A stretch of 45,697 nucleotides of DNA. Origin: Nonomuraea longispora (GTDB lineage: Bacteria; Actinomycetota; Actinomycetes; Streptosporangiales; Streptosporangiaceae). The translations under genes were made by a program, and so were the position numbers. The notes below the pieces were generated by a model that made no database searches, was not told the DNA's origin, and saw nothing but the letters and a program-made list of their open reading frames with translations. Below, in pieces: positions 20,152-28,093 of the stretch; position 1 is the stretch's first letter; each line of letters begins with the position of its first letter. The DNA is taken from NCBI RefSeq assembly GCF_004348345.1, contig NZ_SMJZ01000054.1:1-45697 (forward strand), written 5' to 3'.

Positions 20152-21786
20152 ATGCGGCGAGTCGCCTCTGGAATGATGGCGCTCGCCGCCACGGTCCCCC
20201 TCGCGGCCTGCGCGCCGCCGGCCCCCCAGAGACCCGCCGCGCCCCAGAACGACTATCTCGTTTTCTACGCGCAAGGACGGCACGCCGACGCCGTGCACGC
20301 TGTCGAACGGGCAGGCGGCACCATGGTCGGCGAGGACGCCAGGCTCGGCTACCTGCTGGCCAGGAGTGCGGGCGGCGGCTTCACCGAGGGCGTGGGCGCC
20401 GACCAGGCCGTCGTGGGCGTGTCGTCCGACCGGCGCATCGGCTACGCCACAGCGCGCCCGAGCGTCCACCAGGAGGCCCGCGCGGCCTTCCCCGACGCGT
20501 CGTCGTTCACCAAGAGCGCGGCCGAGCCGCTCGCCGGCCGCCAGTGGGACATGCGGATGATCGGCGCGGACCGCGCGAACGCCACGGTTCCCGGCAGCAG
20601 GCAAGTGCTGGTCGGAGTCATCGACACCGGCGTCGACGGCAAGCATCCCGACATCGCCCCCAACTTCAACCGCGAGCTGAGCCGCAACTTCGTCACCGAC
20701 CGGCCCAAGGACGAGAACGGCGAGACGCTCGACGGCCCCTGCGAGGCCGAAGGCTGCAAGGACCCCGCCGACGTGGACGACGACGGCCACGGCACCCACG
20801 TCGCCAGCACCATCGCCTCCCCGATCAACGGCATCGGCATCGCGGGGGTCGCGCCCGGCGTGCAGATCGTCAACCTCAGAGCCGGCCAGGACTCCGGCTT
20901 CTTCTTCCTCAAGCCCAGCCTCGACGCGCTCGCCCACGCCGCCGACATCGGCGTGGACGTCGTGAACATGAGCTACTACGTCGACCCCTGGCTGTTCAAC
21001 TGCAGGAACAACCCGGCCGACACCAGGAAGCAGCAGCTGGAACAGCGGGCCGTCATCACCGGGATGCAGCGGGCCCTCGACTACGCCCGCAGGAAGGGCG
21101 TCACGCTCATCTCCGCCCTCGGCAACGGCGGCATCGACCTCGGCCGTCCCAAGGTCGACGACCAGAGCCCCGGCTACCCGAAGGGAGACGAGAAGGAACG
21201 CAAGATCGACAACTCCTGCGTCAACGTGCCCGCGGAGTCTGACGGCGTCATCTCCGTCTCCGCGGTCGGCCCCACGGGACGCAAGGCGGTCTACAGCGAC
21301 TACGGCGTCGAGCAGACCGACCTGGCCGCGCCGGGAGGCGACATCCTCGACGGCGAGGGCGCCAGGGCCGACCGGGGAATCCTGGCCGCCGCGCCCGAGC
21401 GCGTGCTGCGCGCGACAGGGCGCATCGACGCCGCGGGCAACCCCAGGGGCGCGGACGTGGTCAAGGACTGCAAGAACGGCCGCTGCTCGTACTACCAGTA
21501 TCTGGAGGGCACCTCCATGGCCTCGCCGCACGCCACCGGCGTCGCGGCGATCCTGATCAGCCGCTTCGGCAAGCCCGGCGAGGGCGGCCTCCAGCTGGAC
21601 CCGGACACCACCGAGCAACTGCTCTACAAGAGCGCCGCGCAGAAGGCGTGCCCGACGCCCCGCCGCCACGTCTACACCATCTACAACAAGACCGAGACGC
21701 ACGAGTGCGAAGGTGACAAGGCCGACAACGGCTTCTACGGCCACGGCATCGTGGACGCCTGGAAGGCCGCCACCGTCGAACCATGA
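20152..21786 (+). CDS. Subtilisin-family (S8) serine protease, predicted lipoprotein
   Basis: A 544-residue exported protease. A short signal peptide ends in the lipobox Leu-Ala-Ala-Cys20, so the mature enzyme should be tethered to the membrane after Lgt modification. The catalytic triad is Asp158 (Asp-Thr-Gly-Val-Asp), His213 (His-Gly-Thr-His-Val-Ala) and Ser455 (Gly-Thr-Ser-Met-Ala-Ser-Pro-His). The oxyanion Asn sits in Leu-Gly-Asn-Gly. Residues about 35-135 look like an inhibitory propeptide. Several cysteines (Pro-Cys-Glu...Gly-Cys-Lys, Asn-Cys-Arg, Ser-Cys-Val, Asp-Cys-Lys...Arg-Cys-Ser, Ala-Cys-Pro, Glu-Cys-Glu) suggest multiple disulfides. The start ATG has a GGGGGAAG site upstream. 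Its substrate is unknown. Confidence 0.92.
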   Translation: MRRVASGMMALAATVPLAACAPPAPQRPAAPQNDYLVFYAQGRHADAVHAVERAGGTMVGEDARLGYLLARSAGGGFTEGVGADQAVVGVSSDRRIGYATARPSVHQEARAAFPDASSFTKSAAEPLAGRQWDMRMIGADRANATVPGSRQVLVGVIDTGVDGKHPDIAPNFNRELSRNFVTDRPKDENGETLDGPCEAEGCKDPADVDDDGHGTHVASTIASPINGIGIAGVAPGVQIVNLRAGQDSGFFFLKPSLDALAHAADIGVDVVNMSYYVDPWLFNCRNNPADTRKQQLEQRAVITGMQRALDYARRKGVTLISALGNGGIDLGRPKVDDQSPGYPKGDEKERKIDNSCVNVPAESDGVISVSAVGPTGRKAVYSDYGVEQTDLAAPGGDILDGEGARADRGILAAAPERVLRATGRIDAAGNPRGADVVKDCKNGRCSYYQYLEGTSMASPHATGVAAILISRFGKPGEGGLQLDPDTTEQLLYKSAAQKACPTPRRHVYTIYNKTETHECEGDKADNGFYGHGIVDAWKAATVEP

Positions 21787-21923
21787 CCCGGCGTGAACCA
21801 CGCTGAGGCGTACCCGAACTTGGCCCGTCCTGGGGGCGCCGTTCTCGTTCTGTTCGCCTTCGGAGGGTACGTTCTCCGTCGTCAGTGACTGTTAAGTGGT
21901 CTGTACCAATTAAGGTAGGACTC

Positions 21924-23354
21924 GTGACTCGTCGCGCGAAAATCGTCTGCACTCTCGGCCCCGCCACTTCGTCCAAGGAACGCCTGCACGAGCTGATCGC
22001 CGCCGGCATGGACGTGGCACGGTTCAACCTCAGTCATGGCAACCATGACCTGCACAGAGAGGTCTACGACCGGGTCAGGGAGGTGGCGGCCGACCTCGGC
22101 CGCGGTGTAGGCGTGCTCGCCGACCTGCAGGGCCCCAAGATCCGTGTCGGCACGTTCGAAGAAGGTCCCGTCAGGCTGGGCTTCGGCGACGTCTTCACCA
22201 TCACCACCGAAGACGTGCCGGGCGACCGCGAGCAGGTCTCCACCACCTACAAGGGGCTGCCCAACGACGTGCGCCCCGGCGACACCATCCTCGTCGACGA
22301 CGGCCGCCTCGTGCTCGAGGCCACCCGCGTCGACGGCGACCGCATCGCCACCCGTGTCGTCATCGGCGGCATGATCTCCGACAACAAGGGCCTCAACCTG
22401 CCCGGCGTCAACGTCAGCGCCCCCGCGCTGACCGACAAGGACGAAGCCGACCTGCGCTGGGCGCTGCGCACCGGGTGCGACATGATCGCCCTGTCGTTCG
22501 TGCGCCGCCCGTCCGACGCCGACGTGGTGCGCAACATCATGGAGCAGGAGGCCGTGCGCCTCCCGCTGCTCGCCAAGATCGAGAAGCCGCAGGCCGTCGA
22601 CCGCCTCCCCGACATCGTCGAGGCCTTCGACGGCATCATGGTGGCCCGCGGCGACCTCGGCGTCGAGCTGCCGCTCGAGCAGGTCCCGATCGTGCAGCGC
22701 CGCATCATCGAGCTGTGCCGCGAGAAGGCCCGCCCGGTCATCGTCGCCACCCAGATGCTCGACTCCATGATGAGCTCCCCGCGCCCCACCCGGGCCGAGG
22801 CCTCCGATGTGGCCTACGCGGTCATGGACGGCGCCGACGCGGTCATGCTGTCCGGCGAGACCTCCGTGGGCAACTACCCGATCGAGGCCGTCTCCACGAT
22901 GGACCGCATCGCCTGCGCCGCGGAGAAACACTCCCTGCACGCCACGCACACGCTGGATCGCATGCCGGAGACGACCGGCGGCGCCATCGCCAGGGCCGCG
23001 GCCGAGGTCGGCGCCATCGTCGGGGCCAAGGCGCTGGTGGCGTTCACGATGTCCGGCGAGACGGCGCGGCGGCTGGCCCGCTACCGCTCGCCGATCCCGC
23101 TGCTGGCGTTCACGTCCGCGCCCCACGTGCGGGGGCAGCTCTCGCTGACGTGGGGGGTGGAGACGTTCCACGTGCCGTTCGTGCACCACACGGACGACAT
23201 GGTGCGGCAGGTCGAAGCCTCGCTGCTGTCGTCGGGGCGGCTGGAGAAGGGCGACAAGGTGGTCATCGTGGCCGGCTCGCCTCCCGGCACGCCCGGCTCC
23301 ACCAACGCCCTGCGCGTCCACACCATCGGATCCGCCGTGTCTCACGCGCACTGA
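21924..23354 (+). CDS. pyk: Pyruvate kinase
   Basis: This enzyme transfers phosphate from phosphoenolpyruvate to ADP in the last step of glycolysis. The 476-residue protein has the standard layout: Lys-Ile-Val-Cys-Thr-Leu-Gly-Pro-Ala at the N-terminus, Arg-Phe-Asn-Leu-Ser-His-Gly, the B domain, the active-site stretch Leu-Leu-Ala-Lys-Ile-Glu-Lys-Pro-Gln-Ala, Ala-Arg-Gly-Asp-Leu-Gly-Val-Glu, Ala-Thr-Gln-Met-Leu-Asp-Ser-Met, and a C-terminal allosteric domain. I prefer the GTG at 21924, which gives the family's N-terminus and has AGGTAGGA just upstream, over the in-frame GTG at 21885. Confidence 0.96.
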   Translation: MTRRAKIVCTLGPATSSKERLHELIAAGMDVARFNLSHGNHDLHREVYDRVREVAADLGRGVGVLADLQGPKIRVGTFEEGPVRLGFGDVFTITTEDVPGDREQVSTTYKGLPNDVRPGDTILVDDGRLVLEATRVDGDRIATRVVIGGMISDNKGLNLPGVNVSAPALTDKDEADLRWALRTGCDMIALSFVRRPSDADVVRNIMEQEAVRLPLLAKIEKPQAVDRLPDIVEAFDGIMVARGDLGVELPLEQVPIVQRRIIELCREKARPVIVATQMLDSMMSSPRPTRAEASDVAYAVMDGADAVMLSGETSVGNYPIEAVSTMDRIACAAEKHSLHATHTLDRMPETTGGAIARAAAEVGAIVGAKALVAFTMSGETARRLARYRSPIPLLAFTSAPHVRGQLSLTWGVETFHVPFVHHTDDMVRQVEASLLSSGRLEKGDKVVIVAGSPPGTPGSTNALRVHTIGSAVSHAH

Positions 23355-23375
23355 CTCTTCTCACAGGATCGTCGG

Positions 23376-23603
23376 TTGCGTGCCGGGCTGCGTGCCCTCG
23401 CCGGCCGGCTCGAAGTAGACCTCGAGCGCCTCGTGATCGCCGTGGTGGACCTGCCGTACGCCGTGGTTCGCAGGCACCTCGCCGACGGCGGTGCCATCGC
23501 GTCCAGCGTCGCCGACACGGTCGAGAACTGCGCCGACACCCTGCTCCGCGCCAGGCAGTTGGGTTCGCGGACAGCGCCCGACCCGGATGATCTCGGCGGC
23601 TGA
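23376..23603 (+). CDS. Small hypothetical protein after pyk (TTG start)
   Basis: A 75-residue ORF begins 21 bp after pyk with TTG at 23376, preceded by AGGA (23365-23368) at good spacing. Most codons end in G or C, as in neighbouring real genes, and the sequence looks helical (Leu-Arg-Ala-Leu-Ala-Gly-Arg-Leu-Glu, later Asp-Thr-Val-Glu-Asn-Cys-Ala-Asp). I recognise no family. A small helical protein co-transcribed with pyk is possible; the composition could also arise by chance in GC-rich DNA. Confidence 0.45.
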   Translation: MRAGLRALAGRLEVDLERLVIAVVDLPYAVVRRHLADGGAIASSVADTVENCADTLLRARQLGSRTAPDPDDLGG

Positions 23604-23750
23604 TGACGATCGCTACGGAACAGGCGGGCGCCGACACCGCTGCATCACCAGCGCGTTCCCATACGACGCTCACGCTGCGGTTCCGCGGGCCCGCTTCTTC
23701 AGATATCAGCCGTCGTTGACGTTCGGCGGGTTGTGCCGCCCCAGCAGCAG

Positions 23751-23782
23751 GGCGGGGACCATGGTGTCGTTCGGTCCCCGCC
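23751..23782. terminator. Hairpin terminator downstream of pyk
   Basis: GGCGGGGACC (23751-23760) pairs perfectly with GGTCCCCGCC (23773-23782) around a 12-base loop and is followed by TTT. It would end the pyk transcript on the plus strand, 150 bp after the small ORF. Confidence 0.65.
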
Positions 23783-23783
23783 T

Positions 23784-23797
23784 TTCCTCCGGAGGAA
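23784..23797. repeat. Perfect 14-bp palindrome
   Basis: TTCCTCCGGAGGAA is fully self-complementary and lies one base after the preceding hairpin stem. It could extend the terminator structure or bind a dimeric protein. Its GGAGGA half also resembles a ribosome-binding site, but no plausible gene follows. Confidence 0.4.
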
Positions 23798-23897
23798 TCG
23801 GGCAACTGCGAGTAGCTTCCCACCCAGTCACCCAAACCCCGGAGTGGGCCCACTGCGCGGTTCGTTACGGCGTGCGGCCGGTGAAGGGTCAGCGGCC

Positions 23898-23958
23898 GTT
23901 TCCTGGAAGGTGCCCAGCCATGTGCGGCGGGTGGCATAACCGGGCGGAGCCGTAAAGG
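23898..23958. repeat. Diverged direct repeat, copy 1
   Basis: This 61-bp unit begins GTTTCCTGGA and ends CGGGCGGAGCCGTAAAGG. It matches the unit at 23989-24050 over nearly its whole length, with scattered substitutions. Similarity extends upstream into a GTTCGTTACG-GGTC-GCGG stretch, so the true unit may be about 90 bp. Confidence 0.6.
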
Positions 23959-23988
23959 AAGGTGGTTTGTTACGCCGGGTCGGCGGTG

Positions 23989-24050
23989 GTTTCCTGGAGG
24001 GCCCTCAGCTGTTTACGGTGGGTGGTTGGACCCGGGCGGAGCCGTGAAGG
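23989..24050. repeat. Diverged direct repeat, copy 2
   Basis: This 62-bp unit begins GTTTCCTGGA and ends GGGCGGAGCCGTGAAGG, as in copy 1. The middle differs more (CTCAGCTGTTTACGG versus CCCAGCCATGTGCGG). It ends 20 bp before the dapD stop codon, so a leftward dapD mRNA does not contain it but a read-through pyk transcript would. Confidence 0.6.
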
Positions 24051-24070
24051 CGCGGGCGGGCGCCGGAAAA

Positions 24071-25033
24071 TCAATTGGCATGCAGCGCGGCATTGAGTTC
24101 GACGGTGGCGCCGTCGCGTGGCACCGCCTCCACCGCGCCGGACTGCGAGTTGCGTCGTAGCAGAATGCCGTTCGACCCCGACAGTTCGGCGGCCTTGACC
24201 ACCCGGCCGCCGGGCAGCGCGACCTTCGTGCCCGCCGTCACGTAGAGGCCGGCCTCCACCACGCAGTCGTCGCCCAGCGAGATGCCGATGCCGGCGTTCG
24301 CGCCGAGCAGGCAGCGTTCGCCGATCGAGATGACCTGCTTGCCGCCGCCCGACAGCGTCCCCATGATGGACGCGCCGCCGCCGACGTCGGAGCCGTCGCC
24401 GACCACGACGCCGGCCGAGATGCGGCCTTCGATCATGGAGGCGCCGAGCGTGCCGGCGTTGAAGTTGACGAAGCCCTCGTGCATGACGGTGGTGCCGCTG
24501 GCCAGGTGCGCGCCCAGGCGGACCCGGTCGGCGTCGGCGATGCGCACGCCGGACGGCATCACGTAGTCGACCATCCGCGGGAACTTGTCGACGCCGTAGA
24601 CGGTCACCGCGCCCCTGGCTCGCAGCCGCAGGCGGGTCTGCTCGAAGCCCGGCACCGCGCAGGGGCCGGCGCTGGTCCACACCACGTTGGCGAGCAGGCC
24701 GAAGATGCCGTCGAGGTTGACGCCGTGCGGCCTGACCAGGCGCGCGGAGATCAGGTGCAGCCGGAGGTAGACGTCGTGCGCGTCGACGGGGGCCTCGGAG
24801 AGCTTGGCGATGCCGGTGCGCACCGCCACCACCTCCACGCCTCGCGCCGCGTCCGGCCCGGCCGACTCCGCCAGCTCGCCGGCTTCGCCGGCGGGGAGCC
24901 GCTCGGTGCCGGAGACGGGCGCGTCGCCCAGCTCGGGCGCGGGGAACCAGGTGTCGAGCACGGTGCCGTCGGAGGCGATGGTCGCGAGGCCGACGCCGAA
25001 CGCGCCGGTCGAGGTGGGGTCGATAGCAGTCAC
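24071..25033 (-). CDS. dapD: Tetrahydrodipicolinate N-succinyltransferase
   Basis: DapD succinylates tetrahydrodipicolinate in the succinylase route to diaminopimelate and lysine. The 320-residue protein is the actinobacterial type: an N-terminal Gly-Ala-Phe-Gly-Val-Gly-Leu-Ala region, a central [11 protein letters not shown], and a left-handed beta-helix with [18 protein letters not shown] and [10 protein letters not shown]. The start is GTG at 25033. A TATTTT sits six bases before the GTG on the minus strand and no ribosome-binding site is clear, so a leaderless start is possible. The PPOX-type gene lies 22 bp upstream on the same strand. Confidence 0.95.
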   Translation of the reverse strand: MTAIDPTSTGAFGVGLATIASDGTVLDTWFPAPELGDAPVSGTERLPAGEAGELAESAGPDAARGVEVVAVRTGIAKLSEAPVDAHDVYLRLHLISARLVRPHGVNLDGIFGLLANVVWTSAGPCAVPGFEQTRLRLRARGAVTVYGVDKFPRMVDYVMPSGVRIADADRVRLGAHLASGTTVMHEGFVNFNAGTLGASMIEGRISAGVVVGDGSDVGGGASIMGTLSGGGKQVISIGERCLLGANAGIGISLGDDCVVEAGLYVTAGTKVALPGGRVVKAAELSGSNGILLRRNSQSGAVEAVPRDGATVELNAALHAN

Positions 25034-25055
25034 GTGGCCAAAATACCGGTTCCGC

Positions 25056-25478
25056 TCAGCCGAGGGCGCCCAGGTCGGCGGAGAGCCAGCGTTCCGGCCG
25101 CATCCTGAACGTGACGAGCGCGTGCAGGTCGGAGCCCTGCACGTAGCCGGACACGGCGTCGGGCGGCAGGTAGCGCGCCGAGATGCGGGTCAGATCCTCC
25201 AGCGTCGTCGGGTCGGAGCGCACGAGCGGCCCCTCCACCGACACGTACCGGTAGGTGGGGCTGACCCGCTGCACCAGCATCGTGAACCTGCCCGCCTTCG
25301 CGATCAGCCGGGCCTTGACCGAGTCGCCGTCGGTCAGGAACCGGATCTCGCCGCCGGGACTGTAGTCGTACCAGACGGGCACGCTCAGCGGCCCCCGCCC
25401 TTCGCCGGCCTCCACGGCGAGGCTCGCGATGTGCGGCTCCGCCAGGAACGCCTCCCTCGCCGCCACGTCCAACGGCAT
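25056..25478 (-). CDS. Pyridoxamine 5'-phosphate oxidase-fold flavoprotein
   Basis: A 140-residue protein of the PPOX/split-barrel type that binds FMN or F420. It shows the family's [14 protein letters not shown] (substrate and cofactor strand), [22 protein letters not shown] and Arg-Met-Arg-Pro-Glu-Arg-Trp blocks. In actinobacteria many such proteins are F420-dependent reductases, so F420 or FMN use cannot be decided from sequence alone. The ATG at 25478 has GGGGGTGAG upstream. It points away from the siderophore genes and toward dapD, with which it may be co-transcribed. Confidence 0.8.
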   Translation of the reverse strand: MPLDVAAREAFLAEPHIASLAVEAGEGRGPLSVPVWYDYSPGGEIRFLTDGDSVKARLIAKAGRFTMLVQRVSPTYRYVSVEGPLVRSDPTTLEDLTRISARYLPPDAVSGYVQGSDLHALVTFRMRPERWLSADLGALG

Positions 25479-25647
25479 GCGCTCACCCCCGTCTTCATCG
25501 ATCTTGGGACGGCTATTCCCGGTGGGAGCGGTCTCGAAAAGCCACTCGCTGTACCTTTCGCGCGCGGGTCGTCCGGCAGGCCGCCGGACGCGGCGTGGCT
25601 CGGACCGTGACTCGCGAGTGGCCTCGCGTCATGGCGGGATACCCTCC

Positions 25648-25677
25648 TTGCAAGGTTAGGCTAACCTAATCTAACAT
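25648..25677 (+). promoter_or_regulatory. Promoter of the siderophore operon
   Basis: TTGCAA (25648-25653) as -35 and TAACAT (25672-25677) as -10 are 18 bp apart. Transcription would begin near 25684, just before the GAGGGAGG ribosome-binding site (25686-25693) and the GTG at 25704. The iron box fills the spacer, so repressor binding would block RNA polymerase directly. Confidence 0.55.
25651..25669 (+). promoter_or_regulatory. IdeR/DmdR-type iron box
   Basis: CAAGGTTAGGCTAACCTAA matches the actinobacterial iron-box consensus TTAGGTTAGGCTAACCTAA at 17 of 19 positions and contains the symmetric core TTAGGCTAACCTAA. Iron-loaded IdeR/DtxR-family repressors bind such boxes. Its place between -35 and -10 predicts repression of the whole siderophore operon when iron is plentiful. 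Confidence 0.9.
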
Positions 25678-25703
25678 CTGCCGCAGAGGGAGGCGATGCC
25701 TCG

Positions 25704-27041
25704 GTGGAGACACTGCTGAGCAGACCTGGCGGCACCTATGACATCTTGGGAATCGGCTTCGGCCCATCGAATCTCGCACTGGCGATCGCCCTGCGCGAGC
25801 ACAACGCCCGGGTCCCCGCACCCGAACGGCTCCACATGCGGTTCCTGGAGAAGCAGCCCGGCTTCGGCTGGCACAAGGGGATGCTTCTCGACGACGCCAC
25901 CATGCAGGTGTCGTTCCTGAAAGACCTGGTCACCCTGCGCGATCCCGCCAGCGACTTCAGCTTCCTGTGCTTCTTGAAGGACTCCGGCAGACTGGTGGAC
26001 TTCCTCAACCACAAGACGCTCTACCCGCTGCGGATCGAGTTCCACGCCTACTTCGAGTGGGCGGCCGAGCGGGTGCGCGACCTGGTGGCGTACTCCGAGG
26101 AGGTCGTGTCCGTCGAGCCGGTGACCGCGGAGGACGGCGGCATTCCCGCGTTCGACGTGGTCAGCAGGGACCCGGAGCGTCCCGGCCGCACCACCGTGCG
26201 GCGGGCCCGCGATCTCTGCGTCGCCACCGGGCTGGAGCCGCACCTGCCGCCGGAGACGGTCGTCTCCGACCGGGTCTGGCACAACAGCGAGTTGTTGCCC
26301 CGGGTGGCCGCGCTCAAGGAGGCCGGCGTCCCCGTGCGGCGGGCCCTGGTGCTCGGCGCCGGACAGAGCGCGGCCGAGACGACCGACTACCTGCACCGCG
26401 CCTTTCCCGACGCGGAAGTCTGCGCCGTCATCGCCAAATACGGCTACACCCCCGCCGACGACAGCCCTTTCGCCAACCAGATCTTCGACCCCGAGGCCGT
26501 GGACACCTTCTTCGGCGCTCCGCCGCAGGTCAAGCAGTCCCTGCTCGACTACCACCGCGGCACCAACTACTCGGTGGTCGACCTGGACCTCATCGAGACC
26601 CTCTACCGGACCATGTACCGGGAGAAGGTCCAGGGCGGCGAGCGGCTGCGCATCCTGCGCGCCTCCCGCATCCGGGAGGTCGGCGAGCACGGCGAACGCC
26701 TCGACGTCACGGTGGAATATCTGCCCACCGGCGAGCACCAGGTGCTCGAAGCGGACCTGCTCGTCCACGCCACGGGCTACCGGCCCCAGGACCTCGGCAC
26801 CGTCCTCGGCCAGGCGGCCAAGTTATGTCTGCGCGACGATGAGGACCGCATCAGGATCGGCCGCGACTACCGCGTCGAGACGCCCGCGCACGTGTCGGCG
26901 GGCATCTACCTACAAGGCGCGGGTGAGCACACCCACGGCCTCACCTCGACGCTGCTGTCCGCCACCGCCGTAAGGGCCGGTGAGATCCGCGACGCGCTGC
27001 TGGCCGGCCACACGCGGCGGGCCAGGGCGGCGACCTGGTGA
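25704..27041 (+). CDS. L-ornithine N5-monooxygenase (siderophore hydroxylase)
   Basis: An FAD- and NADPH-dependent hydroxylase of the SidA/PvdA/CchB group that makes N5-hydroxyornithine, the hydroxamate precursor loaded by the NRPS downstream. The 445-residue protein has the FAD motif Gly-Ile-Gly-Phe-Gly-Pro-Ser-Asn-Leu-Ala near residue 16, Met-Gln-Val-Ser-Phe-Leu-Lys-Asp-Leu, the NADPH motif Gly-Ala-Gly-Gln-Ser-Ala-Ala-Glu near 218, and the terminal His-Ala-Thr-Gly-Tyr. Lysine hydroxylases look similar; ornithine is preferred because the NRPS adenylation codes call for hydroxyornithine. The GTG at 25704 follows the iron-box promoter. The GTG of the next gene overlaps its stop (GTGA). Confidence 0.92.
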   Translation: METLLSRPGGTYDILGIGFGPSNLALAIALREHNARVPAPERLHMRFLEKQPGFGWHKGMLLDDATMQVSFLKDLVTLRDPASDFSFLCFLKDSGRLVDFLNHKTLYPLRIEFHAYFEWAAERVRDLVAYSEEVVSVEPVTAEDGGIPAFDVVSRDPERPGRTTVRRARDLCVATGLEPHLPPETVVSDRVWHNSELLPRVAALKEAGVPVRRALVLGAGQSAAETTDYLHRAFPDAEVCAVIAKYGYTPADDSPFANQIFDPEAVDTFFGAPPQVKQSLLDYHRGTNYSVVDLDLIETLYRTMYREKVQGGERLRILRASRIREVGEHGERLDVTVEYLPTGEHQVLEADLLVHATGYRPQDLGTVLGQAAKLCLRDDEDRIRIGRDYRVETPAHVSAGIYLQGAGEHTHGLTSTLLSATAVRAGEIRDALLAGHTRRARAATW

Positions 27042-28093
27042 TCCTCTCCGATCGCCGGCCGGCCGCACCGGCGGACCGGCCGGCGGGCGTCGCCGGGGGC
27101 AACGCCGGACGCGGCGGCTGGCTGCTCGTACTCGTCGCGGCGCTGGTCGCCGCGTGCCTGCTGAGCATCGCCGTCGGCACGAAGAACATCGGCCTCGGCA
27201 CGGTGTGGGACGCGTTCGCCCACGCCGCCGACAGCGACGACCACACGATCGTGCGGGAGCTGCGGGTGCCGAGGACCGTCCTCGGGCTGCTGGCGGGAGC
27301 CGCGCTCGGCGTCTCGGGAGCGGTCATCCAGGCGGTGACCCGCAACCCGCTGGGCGACACGCAGATCCTCGGCATGAACGCGGGGGCGGCGCTGTTCGTG
27401 GTGTTCGCGATCGGGGTCCTCGGCCTCACGTCCATCTGGTCGTACGTGTGGTTCGCGTTCGCCGGGGTGGCCTTCGCCACGGTTCTCGTCTACACGCTCG
27501 GCTCGATCGGGCGCGGTGAGGCGTCGCCGCTCCGGCTGACGCTCGCGGGCGTGGCCCTCGGCGCCGTCATGGAGGGCGTCTCGGCCGGCATCCGGCTGCT
27601 GAAGCCGCGCGCCTTCGACTACCTGCGCTTCTGGGACGTCGGCACGCTCGGCGGGCGGCCGCTGGCCATCGCCGAAGCGGTGGCGCCGTTCATCCTGGCC
27701 GGCCTGGTCCTGGCGTTCGCCGCCGCCCGCTCGCTCAACGCCGTCGCGCTGGGCGACGACCTCGCCCGCTCGCTGGGCGCCGGCGTCACCAGGACCCGCG
27801 TGTTGTCGGTGGCCTCGGTGGCGCTCCTGACCGGGGCGGCGACCGCGGCGGTCGGCCCGATCGGGTTCATCGGCCTGATGGTGCCGCACGCCGTGCGCCG
27901 GATCGTCGGGCCCGACCAGCGGTGGATCCTCGCGTACACGGTGGTCTGCGCCCCGATCCTGCTGCTCTGCGCCGACGTCGCGGGACGCGTGCTGATCCGC
28001 CCCGGCGAACTGCAGGCCGGGATCGTCACCGCGTTCCTCGGGGCGCCCGTGCTGATCTGGCTGATCCGCCGGCGGGCGGTGACGGGCTCATGA
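27038..28093 (+). CDS. Ferri-siderophore ABC permease, FecCD family (first)
   Basis: A 351-residue inner-membrane permease with about nine or ten helices. FecCD blocks are clear: Leu-Arg-Val-Pro-Arg-Thr-Val-Leu-Gly-Leu-Leu-Ala-Gly-Ala-Ala-Leu-Gly, Gln-Ala-Val-Thr-Arg-Asn-Pro-Leu-Gly-Asp, and the coupling loop Gly-Pro-Ile-Gly-Phe-Ile-Gly-Leu-Met-Val-Pro-His. It should form a heterodimer with the next permease to import the iron-loaded siderophore. The GTG start overlaps the hydroxylase stop, and its stop overlaps the next ATG (28090-28093). No substrate-binding lipoprotein is encoded in this window. Confidence 0.93.
   Translation: MILSDRRPAAPADRPAGVAGGNAGRGGWLLVLVAALVAACLLSIAVGTKNIGLGTVWDAFAHAADSDDHTIVRELRVPRTVLGLLAGAALGVSGAVIQAVTRNPLGDTQILGMNAGAALFVVFAIGVLGLTSIWSYVWFAFAGVAFATVLVYTLGSIGRGEASPLRLTLAGVALGAVMEGVSAGIRLLKPRAFDYLRFWDVGTLGGRPLAIAEAVAPFILAGLVLAFAAARSLNAVALGDDLARSLGAGVTRTRVLSVASVALLTGAATAAVGPIGFIGLMVPHAVRRIVGPDQRWILAYTVVCAPILLLCADVAGRVLIRPGELQAGIVTAFLGAPVLIWLIRRRAVTGS

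Larger units (their letters stand above)
23604..24070. other. Non-coding stretch between pyk and dapD
   Basis: These 467 bp between the rightward small ORF and the leftward dapD contain no convincing gene. They hold a hairpin terminator (23751-23782), a 14-bp palindrome (23784-23797) and two diverged direct repeats (23898-23958 and 23989-24050). Several GGAGG-like runs occur, but the reading frames behind them are short. Confidence 0.6.

Noticed and set aside
23604..24070. Reading frames in both directions across the pyk-dapD gap
   Set aside because: They are short or rich in Arg/Pro, lack good start sites and cross the hairpin and repeats. I treat the stretch as non-coding.
25704..27041. 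Lysine N6-hydroxylase (aerobactin or mycobactin type)
   Set aside because: This cannot be excluded from the enzyme alone. The NRPS codes for hydroxyornithine and acyl-hydroxyornithine make ornithine the better substrate call.
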